In this document: positions 35,991-48,112 of the stretch, one piece after another | Position numbering within the stretch: the first letter of the stretch is position 1 | Layout of the letters: every line of letters starts with the position of its first letter | Notes under the pieces: model-generated | Seen by the model: only the letters and a program-made list of their open reading frames with translations | Databases searched by the model: none | What the model was told of the DNA's origin: nothing | Position numbers and translations under genes: made by a program | Assembly: GCF_028554725.1 (NCBI RefSeq) | Contig: NC_071670.1 | Coordinates: forward strand, 33,660,001 to 33,724,000 | DNA: 64,000 nucleotides | Direction of reading: 5' to 3' | Source of the DNA: Zeugodacus cucurbitae | Lineage: Eukaryota > Arthropoda > Insecta > Diptera > Tephritidae

Positions 35991-37135
35991 AGAAAGCCGA
36001 AGGCGAAGATCTCATTTCCATCTCAATAGATTCCAAAATATTACATAGATACTTTAGAAAGTTCATGTTGCTTTCACAAAGGAGCTACTTGTTTCAATTC
36101 GATCTATGGGGAAGAAATATCAAAAAGCTTTCTAACCTGGTTTGATCTGTCAAAAAATACTTAACTTATTTAAGAAATGTAAGATATTATACTTAAATGC
36201 CGACAACAAGGAGCAACCTTTCACTTTTTATTACTAAATATTATTCGATGAATAGTATAACAATACTACAAATTAGACCATTCTTTATTACTTTAAATAT
36301 CTGTGCTGTATCTTTTAGAACAATTTCAAACTGTATTTAATAGAAATTGCTAAAACATATCACCACAAAAGCCACAGGCTAGTAACACTTAAATGACAAT
36401 AAAGCTGAAGTACCCGAAATACTTCTTCAAGTAAACATCACGAAGAAAAGCCCCAAAGCGACTGTACAATTCACAGCTATAAAATATTGCAATGACATAA
36501 AGGAAAAACATTAAATTCTGCTCAGCCAACTTTGTAAACTAAAATATTATTGCCACTTCTCAGTCCAGAAGCAACAACAACAACAATAGTACTGCTGCAT
36601 AGATATAGGTAATTGTGGAAAATTTGAATAGCAACAACTCAACCGCAACACGCAGACGAGCAAAGAGAACCTCTGAAAAGAAACGTTGGGAAAAGTTCTG
36701 CGAGAAGCAAGTCACCTTCTCCACTGAGTAGCTGAGTAGTAGTACAACACAATGACATCCGCCGCAATAACAGTCAAGTGTCTTACTTTTTCCGTTATGT
36801 CGTAAAGGAAAGCAATAACAGACAATTTGAAAGGATAGGTAATTGAGCCAGCTCTAGGTATGCACTCACAACCGTCTTTTCGGTCTGTGGTTTGCAGTTT
36901 CGGTGGCCGATATAAAAAACAGCTAGCATATGAAACTATGTAAATGCATTTGCTCTTCTGCCTTCACTGACAAGAATAGCACTGGTCAGCGCAATGTTTT
37001 CTATATTTTCAATGGTTGTCTCCCCTCAAGGATTCAGTGCCTGTGAAGATGACAGAACGCAGCTGCCAACTGCTGGACGTAAAAGTATACAAATTCACAT
37101 TCACAATCTACAAATATGTATGTACTTATTGTATA
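35991..37135. other. No gene recognised
   Basis: A CAACAACAACAA tract at 36576 and a TATA-like GATATAAAAAACAGC at 36910 are visible. The latter might be a promoter element, but no adjoining gene is evident. Confidence 0.4.
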
Positions 37136-38308
37136 ACAAGTAAGGAAGGGCTAAGTTCGGGTGTAACCGAACATTTTATTCTCTCGCAATTTATTTATTT
37201 AACTTTATTTATATTATATAACACACAATTTGACCCACATATTCGTCATATATATTGTATAAAGTCCATTGAAAGTCCATTAGGTTAGAAGCACCGAGGT
37301 CCTCGTGTTCGGCGATTTTTAGAATGGGGCTACCACACTATTAACATAGTATTTGTGCAAAGTTCTGCACTTATATCTTCACTAGTGCGTACTTTATATA
37401 TTGTAAAGTAAAGGATTCAGATTGTCTTCAAAGTTCTGGTATATAAGAAGTAGGCGTGGTTGTGAAGCGATTTGGCCTATTTTCACAACATATCATTGGG
37501 ATGTAAGGAAACTATTACAAACCAAGTTTCATTGAAATCGGTCGAGTAGTTCCTGAGATATCGTTTTTGACCCATAAGTGGGCGACGCCACGCCCATTTT
37601 CCATTTTGTAAAAAAATCTGAGTGCAGCTTTCATCTGCCATTTCTTGTGTGAAATTTAATGTTTCTGACGTTTTTCGCCAATGAGTGAACCGGCTTTTAG
37701 TAATTTTCAACCTAACTTTTGTATGGGAGGTGGGCGTGGTTATGATCCGATTTCTTTCATTTTTGGACTGTATTAGGAAGTGGCTAAAAAAAATGACTGC
37801 AGAAAGTTTGGTTTATATAGCTTTATTGGTTTGCGAGATATGTATGTACATATAACCGATTAGGGGGCGGGGCCACGCCCACTTCCCCAAAAAAATTACA
37901 TCCAAATATGCCCCTTCATAGTGCGATCCTTCATACCAAATTCTATTTCCATAGCTTTATTTATGGCTTAGTTATGGCACTTTATTTATTTTCGGTTTTC
38001 GCCATTTTGTGGGCGTGGCAGTGGTCCGATTTTGCTCATTTTCGAAAGCAATCTTCCTATGGTATCAAGAAATAAGTGTGCCAAGTTTCATCAAGATATC
38101 TCAATTTTTACTCAAGTTATCCGTTGCACGGACGGACGGACGGACGGACAGACAGACATTCGGATTTGAACTCCACTCTTCACCCTGATCACTTTGGTAT
38201 ATATAACCCTATATCTAACTCGTTTAGTTTTGGGTGTTACAAACAACCGTTATGTGAACAAAACTATAATACTCTCTTTAGCAACATTTGTTGCGAGAGT
38301 ATAAAAAA
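37136..38308 (+). repeat. Tephritid hairpin-ended repeat, full reference copy
   Basis: About 1173 bp. The left end is ACAAGTAAGGAAGGGCTAAG, with hairpin GTTCGG-GTGTAA-CCGAAC, then ATTTTATTCTCTCGCAATTT. The interior has several GTGGGCG/CCACGCCCA blocks, the phrase 'tcattgaaatcggtcgagtagttcctgagatat' and a (GGAC)n-type tract at 38127-38155. The right end is a hairpin: CTCTC...GCAAC-ATTT-GTTGC-GAGAG followed by TATAAAAAA. GCGAGAGTATAAAA at the right is complementary to TTTTAT(A/T)CTCTCGC at the left, so the two ends are subterminal inverted repeats. No protein is encoded. Confidence 0.9.
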
Positions 38309-40484
38309 GCGGAGAAGCACTCTCGATTGCTTAGCCGAAGCCATCTTATGACAATAGGACTTCAGTTGTCTGAACTTGAGTACTTTGAATTATGTTGGGT
38401 TGTCTGTTTTTATAAAACAAATAAGGTTTGTTTTGCTTAGGAAGTTATTGGTAGGTTGTGTTAAGATGGATTTATTACCACTACTGTATAATTGAATAAA
38501 TAGTCCTATGATACCAGGTTTATTAACCATATCATAGAATTGAGTGGAGGTGTGTATTCCAAGGTAGGTGTCATACGAACTGTCAAAGTAAACCAATGAA
38601 TTTCCAAGGGGGATAGCTGCCAAATTGTTAAAGAAAACATATGAATTTGACATGCGTTTTCGGTATAGTTTAAAAATGTGACTTAAAGACTTTCATACTT
38701 AATTATGTGTAGTGCTTATGCCTCAGCATGATTTGCATATTAAAAGCGCGAAAAATGCTAGAAAACTATCCATGAGCGTTTTTGAATAAAATGAGCGGAT
38801 GTAAATCTGCAGGATAGTAAGAATAACGGTAATGTGAATTATAAGCATTGCAAATGACAATAAAAGGCTCACGTATGCGTAAAAATAAATCCACTTAACG
38901 ATGATTTTTGAAATAAGATGGTCATAAAATACCACTTTTCACCTCCGTCAAAGTTCCAGTGGATTTTATATTCCTTTATTTTTTCCCTATCTTTCGTAGA
39001 CACGCTTTTGTCGGAGAAATTTTAAACTTTCTTTTATATAGTACGAGTACATTTACATTTTGCATTTCGAATTCCGTCTCTCACTTTACGGAATATAATT
39101 ATTTTGCAAAATCTTATATATTCCTGCCTATCTGTAGGGTATGTAAACGATTCTTTTAATAAAATATAAAATGCCAATGTTATAGATTTTAATAAATAAA
39201 ATTAATTCCAGAGATATATAAAATGCACAAAGGAATGAAATAAACTATACAATAAAATATGTCGAATCATTTGTGAAATGTAAAATGTCTCCCAATGTAG
39301 TGTGTAACACTTCTAGGCACATGGGGATACGATTTTTTAACCCTCAGTAAAAATTGTGTGTGCTTAATGTAACCTCTAAAAGACTTATGGCACTTGAAGT
39401 ATATTTGGGTAAAGTAATTATATGAAAGCTGAATGTGGTTATTATACGATTATTAAAAGATGCGGAAAATCGTGAATAGAATTGTTTGCATAGCTTTTTC
39501 TCAAATTATACCGATTAAAGCGAACTATTAATTATTTAATTATAATTTAATAATAAAATTAGTATTTTTCTTCAATATAAATCCGCGAGTATTCAAATCC
39601 AAGGGATAAATGTAAATAACGGAAAAATTTCAAAGCCGAATTCATGCAGTTTTGCAATCGATTTCATTGCGTTGTGAGGGATTCCCCTCCTCATCCATTC
39701 CATTATATATCATGCTGCTCTCTCCTTTCACAAAACTTTCACCCATATATACCCATATAGTCATGAACTATATGTTCAACACGTTCCATATATATAGTAT
39801 ATGTTTAGAGTGTATCTCGATCAACTTCGTTGTATGCTCGACCAAAATGATTTTGTGAATTTTTTTATCTTTTTATTTTTTGTGATCAAATGGACTGTAC
39901 GATATTAAGCAAACCATATTACACAGAGTTGCTTCCATTAACGCTTAATTTGGTTCACAAAAAATATTATCAATGATGTTAATGAAACAACAGACATTTT
40001 ATCCATTTATAAAATACCAAAAACATATGTTTTACAAAAAATTTTTATCGAAAGGAGCAAACCAACATATAGGGAAATAAAATGTGAAAATTAAAAGAAA
40101 ATAATAACAATTGTGTGGGTTTGTTATGAATTACAACGTATGGTTTGCACTTTTCGAAGCAATTGATTACAAAAACAAAAAACTATGAGTCGAATTTTTT
40201 TTTTTCAAAGTAACTCTACCACTTCCTTGAATGAATTTCCCTTTTGCTTGCTACTTTAGCGCACTCAAAAATTTCCGATCCCTCATATTCAGCTGACGCG
40301 CTCACATGGCGCAGCTGACGGAAGCATAAATCAGCGCTTGTCCTAATTTCCACCATAAAATGCAGCAACACAGCCCAGGCACACCATAATTTTCGTAGCT
40401 CGTAATCTCAGTGGCTGATGTGCATTAAAGTGTCCCCACACGTACACCGACAAAGACTTACACACACGCACACACACAACTTAC

Positions 40485-40588
40485 CATGATTTTACTTTGT
40501 CCTTTGAACTTTTCGGGAGAGTGTTCTTAACGAATAATAAGCGACACTCCCCGATGCTGAGTTGCTGCCATCCGTGCTGCCAGACATG
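40485..40588 (-). other. Candidate exon (possibly 5' leader) with strong splice sites
   Basis: A 104-nt segment lies between the acceptor-like TTTTCGGGCAG and a near-perfect donor ATG|GTAAGT. From ATG at 40587 it reads MSGSTDGSNSASGSVAYYSL and RTLSRKVQRTK, followed by TAA 8 nt before the donor; another frame is open throughout. It may be a leader exon with a short upstream frame, or a coding exon of an unidentified minus-strand gene. It could in principle feed the phase-1 acceptor at 26161, but the stop argues against coding continuity. Confidence 0.4.
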
Positions 40589-43500
40589 CTGCCCGAAAAT
40601 TAATTCCTTTTCAGTCTAATTTTATTGCGCATAAGTGTGTGTGCGTTGAAGTGTTTTTCGTTTTGCAGCAATTTCGTTGACTTTGATAAATGCTTTTAAA
40701 TATCACGACCTAATAAACACACATACACATATGTTTTTTGCCATATAAGTTCAGGGACTCTTTCATATAAGCCCTTAAGTTTATACCTGTTCACTTGAGC
40801 TAGTATTCAACTCATTTATATTAAAATCTATTCTATATAATCTATTTTGACGAATTTTGACAACACCTCAGCAAAAGCAAATTTTCTCTCAACCACTTTT
40901 GGAGCTAAAAAGTGAGAAATCATTTTGTGAATAAGTTTGGAACGCAAAGACATTGACAAAATGTATACGGGAAAACTAGGATTATGTGACCAATTAAGCA
41001 TATTTGTGATATTTTTTCGAAAAGACGTCTATTGAGGTTTAACATATATTCAATGTAATAATCATGAGCCTCTATTATTGCTTTTATTGTTATCTACTCT
41101 ATACGACAACACCGCTAACATTTTAAGGGATTTTTTTTTGTTTCATGAAGAATGGATTATTTTATAACTAGATGTACTTTTTTGAATCTGGAGAAAATTT
41201 CGAAGAAATAATACAAGAAACTCGATTTTTTTGTAGAGAAGCTCCGCCGAACATGTATTCCTTCATTCTCGATATATTATTTTAGGTTTTCAATAAATGG
41301 AGAGAATTATTATTAAACAATAGTTTAGATTTTGGTGGGACTAGTCAATTATTCGAGGTAGGGTTGCCATACCACTTTTATATGAGCCATAAAATGGAAT
41401 TTAAAATTTCTTGCATTATAGTTTTTCTGTTTTGGCAAACAATAAATTATTTCACTAGAATTTGTTCACTAAATTAGAATAATAAACATAAATATTATTT
41501 TCATACACCTATTTTTCACACTAAATAAATATGCTCATTAACGAATATGACAATATGTGGTCTTTATTTTTTCAATACTAACACTCTTTTTTAGTAAAAC
41601 AGCGAGTTACAAGGCTTGAAGTTACTTGACCGAGCTTTTACTTTTTGTCAGCAGCTTTTTTAATCACCCTTTAATGACTGTTGCGTTATTCCTAAGACAG
41701 ACATATGGTTTCTGTACTACGATGTATACTACAATAAAAGCTTAAGAAACCATATACCAGCATAGCACATGTAGCATTGTACTATGTTTACATCCGACAG
41801 CTGATACAAATAAATTCAAGCAAAATATACATATATACTTAGTTATAAATTAAAGCAATCTTAAAATATTATTATTCATTATATTTATTACATATTATTG
41901 CAAACATATTACATATTTTTCTCATCATTTTTTCAAATTTTGTTTTTTGAATTCAATTTATTTTGAATTTAATTTATTTTCTGTATGTCAAAATGTCAGA
42001 AAACATAAGATTGTGGCAGAAGTGCTTAAAGCTTTCGGTGTGTTCAATGCAATCCATTGTAGTACATTTCACAACGCCACAAAATTTCAAAACTCTATTG
42101 TAGTACGGAACACCATTTGCTTTCAAACAAAATTCGGAACACTGGTGATACACATATGGTTTCTGAAGCAAACTACAATAGGTACTACATGTCTGTCTCA
42201 GGTATTACATATCATCAAATCGACTACATTAAAACAAAACCATCAAATAGGCTTAATCTCTCGTCTCTCGTCTCTCATTATCTTGTGCTATATACCTCTT
42301 ACTCATATGAGAAGCTGTGAAATTTCATTACCATGATTGATTTATTAATCCAGGACCTTCGCAATATTACATTATTAAGCTCAAGAAACTCTAGCGATTT
42401 CATTATAACCATATAAAAACACTAAATAATAAATTATAATTATGAAAGAAGCTATATATTTTAAATAATTTCCTAGATTCCTTTCTGAACATCATCTTAT
42501 AAAATGAATATGGTATATATAAATGAACATTTGGGAAATACAAGACTTCTCAAAATATTTCTTGATGTCAATCCTGATGAAGTACATAGCAGTGACTCAA
42601 TCTCAATAATATTTATATTAGTGATGACCGATGTGCATCGATGTTTCTTTAATGTGATACATCGCTTAATTTCGATCGACGTTTTTATTGAATTTATTCC
42701 CATGGAAACTTGCTTTAAATATACAAATGCCTGTAAAAAATTTTCCGATACACAAATGCAGAGTTTCCTAGGGGTCACTGAGCAAAATCCAACAATTATA
42801 AACCGTTTTAGCAAAGGTTAAAGCAGTTGTTAAATGGTTCAAAGTCTTACGGCGAGTGATGAATTGCGGGAAGAGACGAACAATGAAAAAATCAACTATT
42901 TACAAGATCAATATAATATCATTCAACGTTTACTGGCCTGAATTTCGAACATGTTACGTATACGACACGTCGGTCATAATAATATTCTCTCCTGCAGATG
43001 GTGTTGAATTGTCAAAATTTTCCATTTGGTAGGCAATGTAAATAAATGCTTAAAGTACTGTACTACTCTCTTGATATGGACAATTCGTTCAAATAATAAC
43101 ATTAAATTTAAATATAATTTTTATATCATAAACTTCGCGGAATAAGCTTAGCGCTTCAAGCGATTCTCCAAACAAAAATATAAAATAAATAATAAAAAAA
43201 TGTAATTTCGACAAACAGCGGAATTCAAATGTTATATCTATATAAAATAAAACTGTTTTGCATAGCTGTAAGCCTTCACATGGAAATTTCATATGAAATA
43301 AATGTAAAATAACATGTATGTGCAGCACTCCAGTTTACTGGCAATCCCAATAATTCGTGTCATTCAAAAACTTTTCGCTTAAAATTGCGCAACTGTTGAG
43401 TTTGATTATTTTTGCTTTTATTTTGCGCGCTTTTTAGTTGAGCAACAACAACAAGATGATGCCCGCTGCCACTCAAAACTTCAACAGGATTGTAACCTTC

Positions 43501-46500
43501 TGCTCACGCTTCCGATGCATGCTGTTTCTTATATATATGTATATCTGTGCGCGCACATTTCGACGCATCTTCCAATGTCATTTCGTATTTTTATTACGTT
43601 TGTATTTGTTTTTATCGCCGTTGTTGACAAGCGTGCTTTCCCTGCAGATGTGGTTGCTCATACAAAATATACATACAAATTTACTTATATGCCTGCATAT
43701 GTGTCAGTGTCACATGACTGACATGCTGTCATAGAATTTACAAATTGCCATTGCATAAACACAGGCGCAACTTTCACATTATTCCACTCAGCAGTGAGTT
43801 GGTTTGCTTATCTGAGCTGCAACTTGTTAAATTGTCTAACGCGCGCAACAAGTCAGAACACAAAGTAAGCAGGGAAAATTAAATAAAAAAGGGGTTTATA
43901 TGCTGAAAAGTATATATATTTATATGGTAGTTGTCTGTATGGGATAGTTTGTGCAAATGCAATTTATTGCAATTGTATAAAGTTTTACAACTATAGCGAG
44001 AAGAAAGAAAATAGCAAAGAACATCTCACACGCCACCCTTCTGCAGTAAACAACAAACACTTTACTCACGTCGCGACAAATGAGGGATAAACGAAATTAT
44101 GTGCGCGAAATGGCTGGCAGAAGTATGAATGTGTGTATATGTACGAATGTCAGTTTCCATTTCCTTACTTTTCGTTTCCGTTGCCATCACAGCGTGAAGC
44201 TACATTGCACTAAATTGTAAATTCACAGCTGCCACAAGCGAGCAGATGCCCCTTAATGCAGCTGTGACAACCAACTTTATGTATATGTTTTGTTGATCCC
44301 TGCAGGATTCGGGAAATATATTTTATCAAACAGGAAGTTGGAACGACAATATTTATTCAAATATGAATCTTGGTCGATACGTAGACCGAAAATCGAAATT
44401 TCATAGAAGAAGTATTAAACCGCTACATTTTGGAAGTCTCGTAGCACTTAAAACCAACCGATACAAATGAGGCATAATTATTCCAGGTCCGATTTTGAAA
44501 TTTGCCTAAACAACTTACGCTTTTCCTGCAGAGTCATAAGTTGCGCAAACACTACCAACATGTATCCCGCTTATCCGTCATCTATCAGTGAATATATGGC
44601 GCAACCACATACAAGTACATACATATATATGTATATGGAGGTTTGTATAATCAGCATAATCAGCATTTGCTTTATGCAAGCATTTCCCCTTTTCGTGCCC
44701 TTTGTGAGTGTAAAAATGTATTGTGTTGCATTATATTTCATTTTATATGATTTTCTTCCGCTCGAAAACTTTGCAAAGGGATTTGCATATTGTTTGCATA
44801 CAAAGTACAGAAATAATTTCATAAACATTTCACATAAGAAGCACTAGCTTTCATACAATCGTGCAACTACAATGAATTGAAATCATATTTTATTTGATTA
44901 TATATATGTATTTTACTCTTTCTTTATGGCGGGAATTGGATTAAAAAGATTTTGATTGGTTGCAGTTATAACTTATCGACGACACTGCTCCTACGTCTTT
45001 ATACACAAACATACACATAATAGAAAATTCATTTAAAATACTTTATTAGTTTGTAAGTAATTAGTTTTTAATTTTTTAGTTTTTAACTACAACGAAACAT
45101 TTAAGAAATCAAATAAATGAATCTACTTCAGAGGCTTGCACAAGCCTTTTTCGCGTATCATATGAGTACGTATACAAGTAATCACTTTATAAGTACAGTT
45201 TTATGAGCATAGCAATGCAGTTTTATAATCATACGATCTATTTGCATAGTGAACCGTCCGACTCTTCTATTATCAATTATTTATTTAATCTAACGTTAAC
45301 GATGGTACGCAATGAACGTAATATCTTACGACACACTGAATAAAGTCCTCTTTATTTATAAATTGAGCATATCGTAGACGTAAGTTACCAAGTCGATAAC
45401 ACTTTTATTGTTTTGGCACCTTCCGGCAGTCTTAAAACCTACAATTAGTCCCATACCTTCCGATAGACTTTTTGAACGCTTTTATATTTTTCAGCATTTC
45501 ACGCCATCTATCTTTCCTTTTTTCTTTCGAAAGATATGGCTTTCACACTTTTTTTAGATATCGGCAATTTATATTCGCAATCACAGTAAGTTTTAAAAAT
45601 TTAAAGATCTGGCAATGTTTTCGAATACATAAATGTATTATGGCCAACAGCAAACGTATTGAAGATCCTTTTTATATTAGGGTAATCTCGTATTAAAGGC
45701 ACCATATGTTTACGAACCATAAGTCTTCCAATTCCACATTTGGTGCTACCTTCATCTTATCGCTTTTAAATTGCGCTCAATTGATTATTTAATAATACTT
45801 AATTTTCGGCAGCTGGCACATATATTATATATTTAATACATTGAATTAAAATGTAATCAAAATGATTTAAAATGTATTATTTATCGAATCAATGCTAGTT
45901 ACACAGCACACTTAAAAAAGAAATAAATAAAAAAAATTTTTGTGTTGCTATTGCTGAGTAAACAGAAGTGTCAAAGCAAACTGGCAGCTGACAGTTTAGC
46001 AACATAGCGAAAACAATTAGAAGGTGAAAAAGGTAGGGTAAATGTAATTTGAACTAGTATGAGCATATGGAGGGGAAAGGTTGTAGCTTTTTGTATATTG
46101 GATGGTCACACCTTTGCCTAATAACGGATGATCGCTTTGAAATTGCCAATTACAAACAAATTGCAGCTTTAATTAACAGCTTCATGGCAGAGAAATTAAT
46201 ATAACACCGTAAGGATAGATACCGTTAAAACGGTGTATATAATTAATAGTATCTAATTAAGCAGTTCTGTATTGAATTCTTCTAAAATGTATATATAGGT
46301 ACTGCACGGAGTCATTAATAAATTGGAAGTTGTACTTTATGCGTTGTTAAGAAATCATTCATTTGCGATGGATCTGGAAATTAAATTATTTTGAATTTAA
46401 ACTGAGAAATGATGGATAGAACACTGAGGCTATAAATATGTTTCGCTTCAGAAATTGTTAGTAAAATTATTTTATATAAAGGCAATAACCCCTCAAAGAT

Positions 46501-46704
46501 AATATCTTCGCATGAGTAAAGCATTGATCTTTATATATCCGGCAATCTTTGTCATTCTCCGAAGTCTAATGATTCACAAACAGTTGGTATAAATGTTAAA
46601 GAGTAATCAAATATATCATAATTTAAAGTACTTCCATCGCAAATGTTTTAATATAATGAATCATTTGTAATAATTTGTATATTCAGCTACAAATAATGTT
46701 TACC

Positions 46705-46892
46705 AAAAGAATGCTCACGAATTTCTCAACCCACAAAAATAATTTTAATCTTCCATAGCAAAAAGAACTTGTATGATCTCCACTCAGGGAAAACATTGAC
46801 AGCATACGAAGCCACACGCTTCCAGCCCCTAAACTCAGCTCAGCACGTATTGCATCACCAGCTTCTAGGGCAACTCGCACTAATAATTTTTC
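46705..46892 (-). other. Unrecognised open reading frame with acceptor
   Basis: After the acceptor-like AATCGCATTCAG (46916), the frame reads FQRKYEKLLVRVALEAGDAI, RAELSLGAGSVWLRMLSMFS and LSGDHTSSFCYGR. The composition is more protein-like than neighbouring frames. No known motif was identified. It could be an exon, an old transposon fragment or chance. Confidence 0.25.
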
Positions 46893-47917
46893 ATATTTTC
46901 TCTGAAATCTGAATGCGATTAGCACGATTATAAATCAAATAAAAAACGAGTGTTTGAATGAAACATTACGACTTACAATAGAAGCAAATATTTTGCACCG
47001 TAAAATAAGGAGTTGCAGTTACAAATATTTGTTAGCAAAAACTCAGGCAGCATTTTAGTTTGTGTATACTTAATTTGTTTAGGGTACAACCTCGAACAGA
47101 CCTTCAATATGGCTGCTAATGGCCTTTGAGACTTTTATGTGCGAAAACTTTTTGCCATTCCTCAAGCTGGCACCATGCAAAATTGTACTGCGTTGCCACA
47201 GGATAAAAATTTTCGTCGATTATTCGGGGAACCACCCGCAGTGCGAAGAGAAGTAATACTGCGAGCGGGCCGCATGAGCGTTCGAGTTTGCCTTGAAATA
47301 TGCATGAATGCCTTTTCAATAAACTTCAAATATTAATTTCACATTTTAGACACGCAAACAATTGGCATTTGGCCAGTCAACTATGTAGTCAAAATGCATT
47401 TATTTAGTTCAAAGTTGGCCAAGAAGTCGCAGGGTTAGCAGCAGTAGGAATTATTGGGCAAAAGTTTCGAATGCCTCTTGCTTTTGAAAGTTATTTCTAT
47501 TTTGACAAAATTCACATATTTTTGCACACGCCACACATACTATGCGTAACAGCCAGATCTGGCTGCAGAGATAGCGAGAGAGACGGGAATTTGTACTTTG
47601 AAACTTTCTATTTAGCCGCCAGATGTTTGCAATTTAATTTTATTTATTTCATTTTTCATACAGCGATTTTGTGTTTTGTTCAAACTTGGCGGTTTCGTAA
47701 AGTTTTCGATCTTTCGATACCCATTATCCCATTATCCCGATTAAAAATATTTATGCAGGATAATATTTTGAAGTTAAGAGTTTTATTAGCTTTAGTTTGA
47801 CATCAATTAAAATCATTTATAAGCAATATATGCAGTACACGGGTTGATTTCGTAAAGGCGTGTTTTTGCTAAAAACTTTGTGCTGATAAAGAGATTCTGA
47901 TATTGAAAATGAATATA

Positions 47918-47994
47918 CAGTTGAACTTCCCTAACTCGAAAAACCCGATGCCACAAAAAAACTTCGAGTTAGAGAGACTTCGAGTTATGGAAGC
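47918..47994 (+). mobile_element. pogo/Tigger-like terminal repeat remnant
   Basis: TA precedes CAGTTGAACTTCCCTAACTC, an end of the pogo/Tigger type. Within 50 bp the complementary sequences TTCGAGTTAGAGAG and TTCGAGTTATGGAAG follow, making a local imperfect palindrome. The other element end was not found. It may be one terminus with subterminal repeats, or a collapsed copy. Confidence 0.5.
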
Positions 47995-48112
47995 TAATTT
48001 GTGTGGATGTGGATGATGGGATTGATGGTGTGATTAAGAACATATATTCTGCGGAGTCTGTTGGAATAACCCAAACTGGCACTGTATTTGAAGTTGCTAA
48101 AGACGCATAATC

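Larger units (their letters stand above)
38309..47917. other. Long stretch with few recognisable features
   Basis: No transposon ends or known protein motifs were found across nearly 10 kb, apart from the separate candidate exons listed at 40485 and 46705. Open frames at 41947-42336, 42497-42821 and 44467-44847 lack support. Base composition is locally higher in GC at 40260-40600 and 43440-43640, possible regulatory or leader DNA. Confidence 0.4.

Noticed and set aside
42614..42670. TAGTGATGACCGATGTGCATCGATG as a hAT end
   Set aside because: It resembles the hAT terminus at 21936, but I found no matching inverted end or 8-bp duplication nearby.
46201..46245. ACACCGT...ACGGTGT inverted repeat as an element
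   Set aside because: Only 7 bp per arm with no duplication or related copies in the window; expected by chance.
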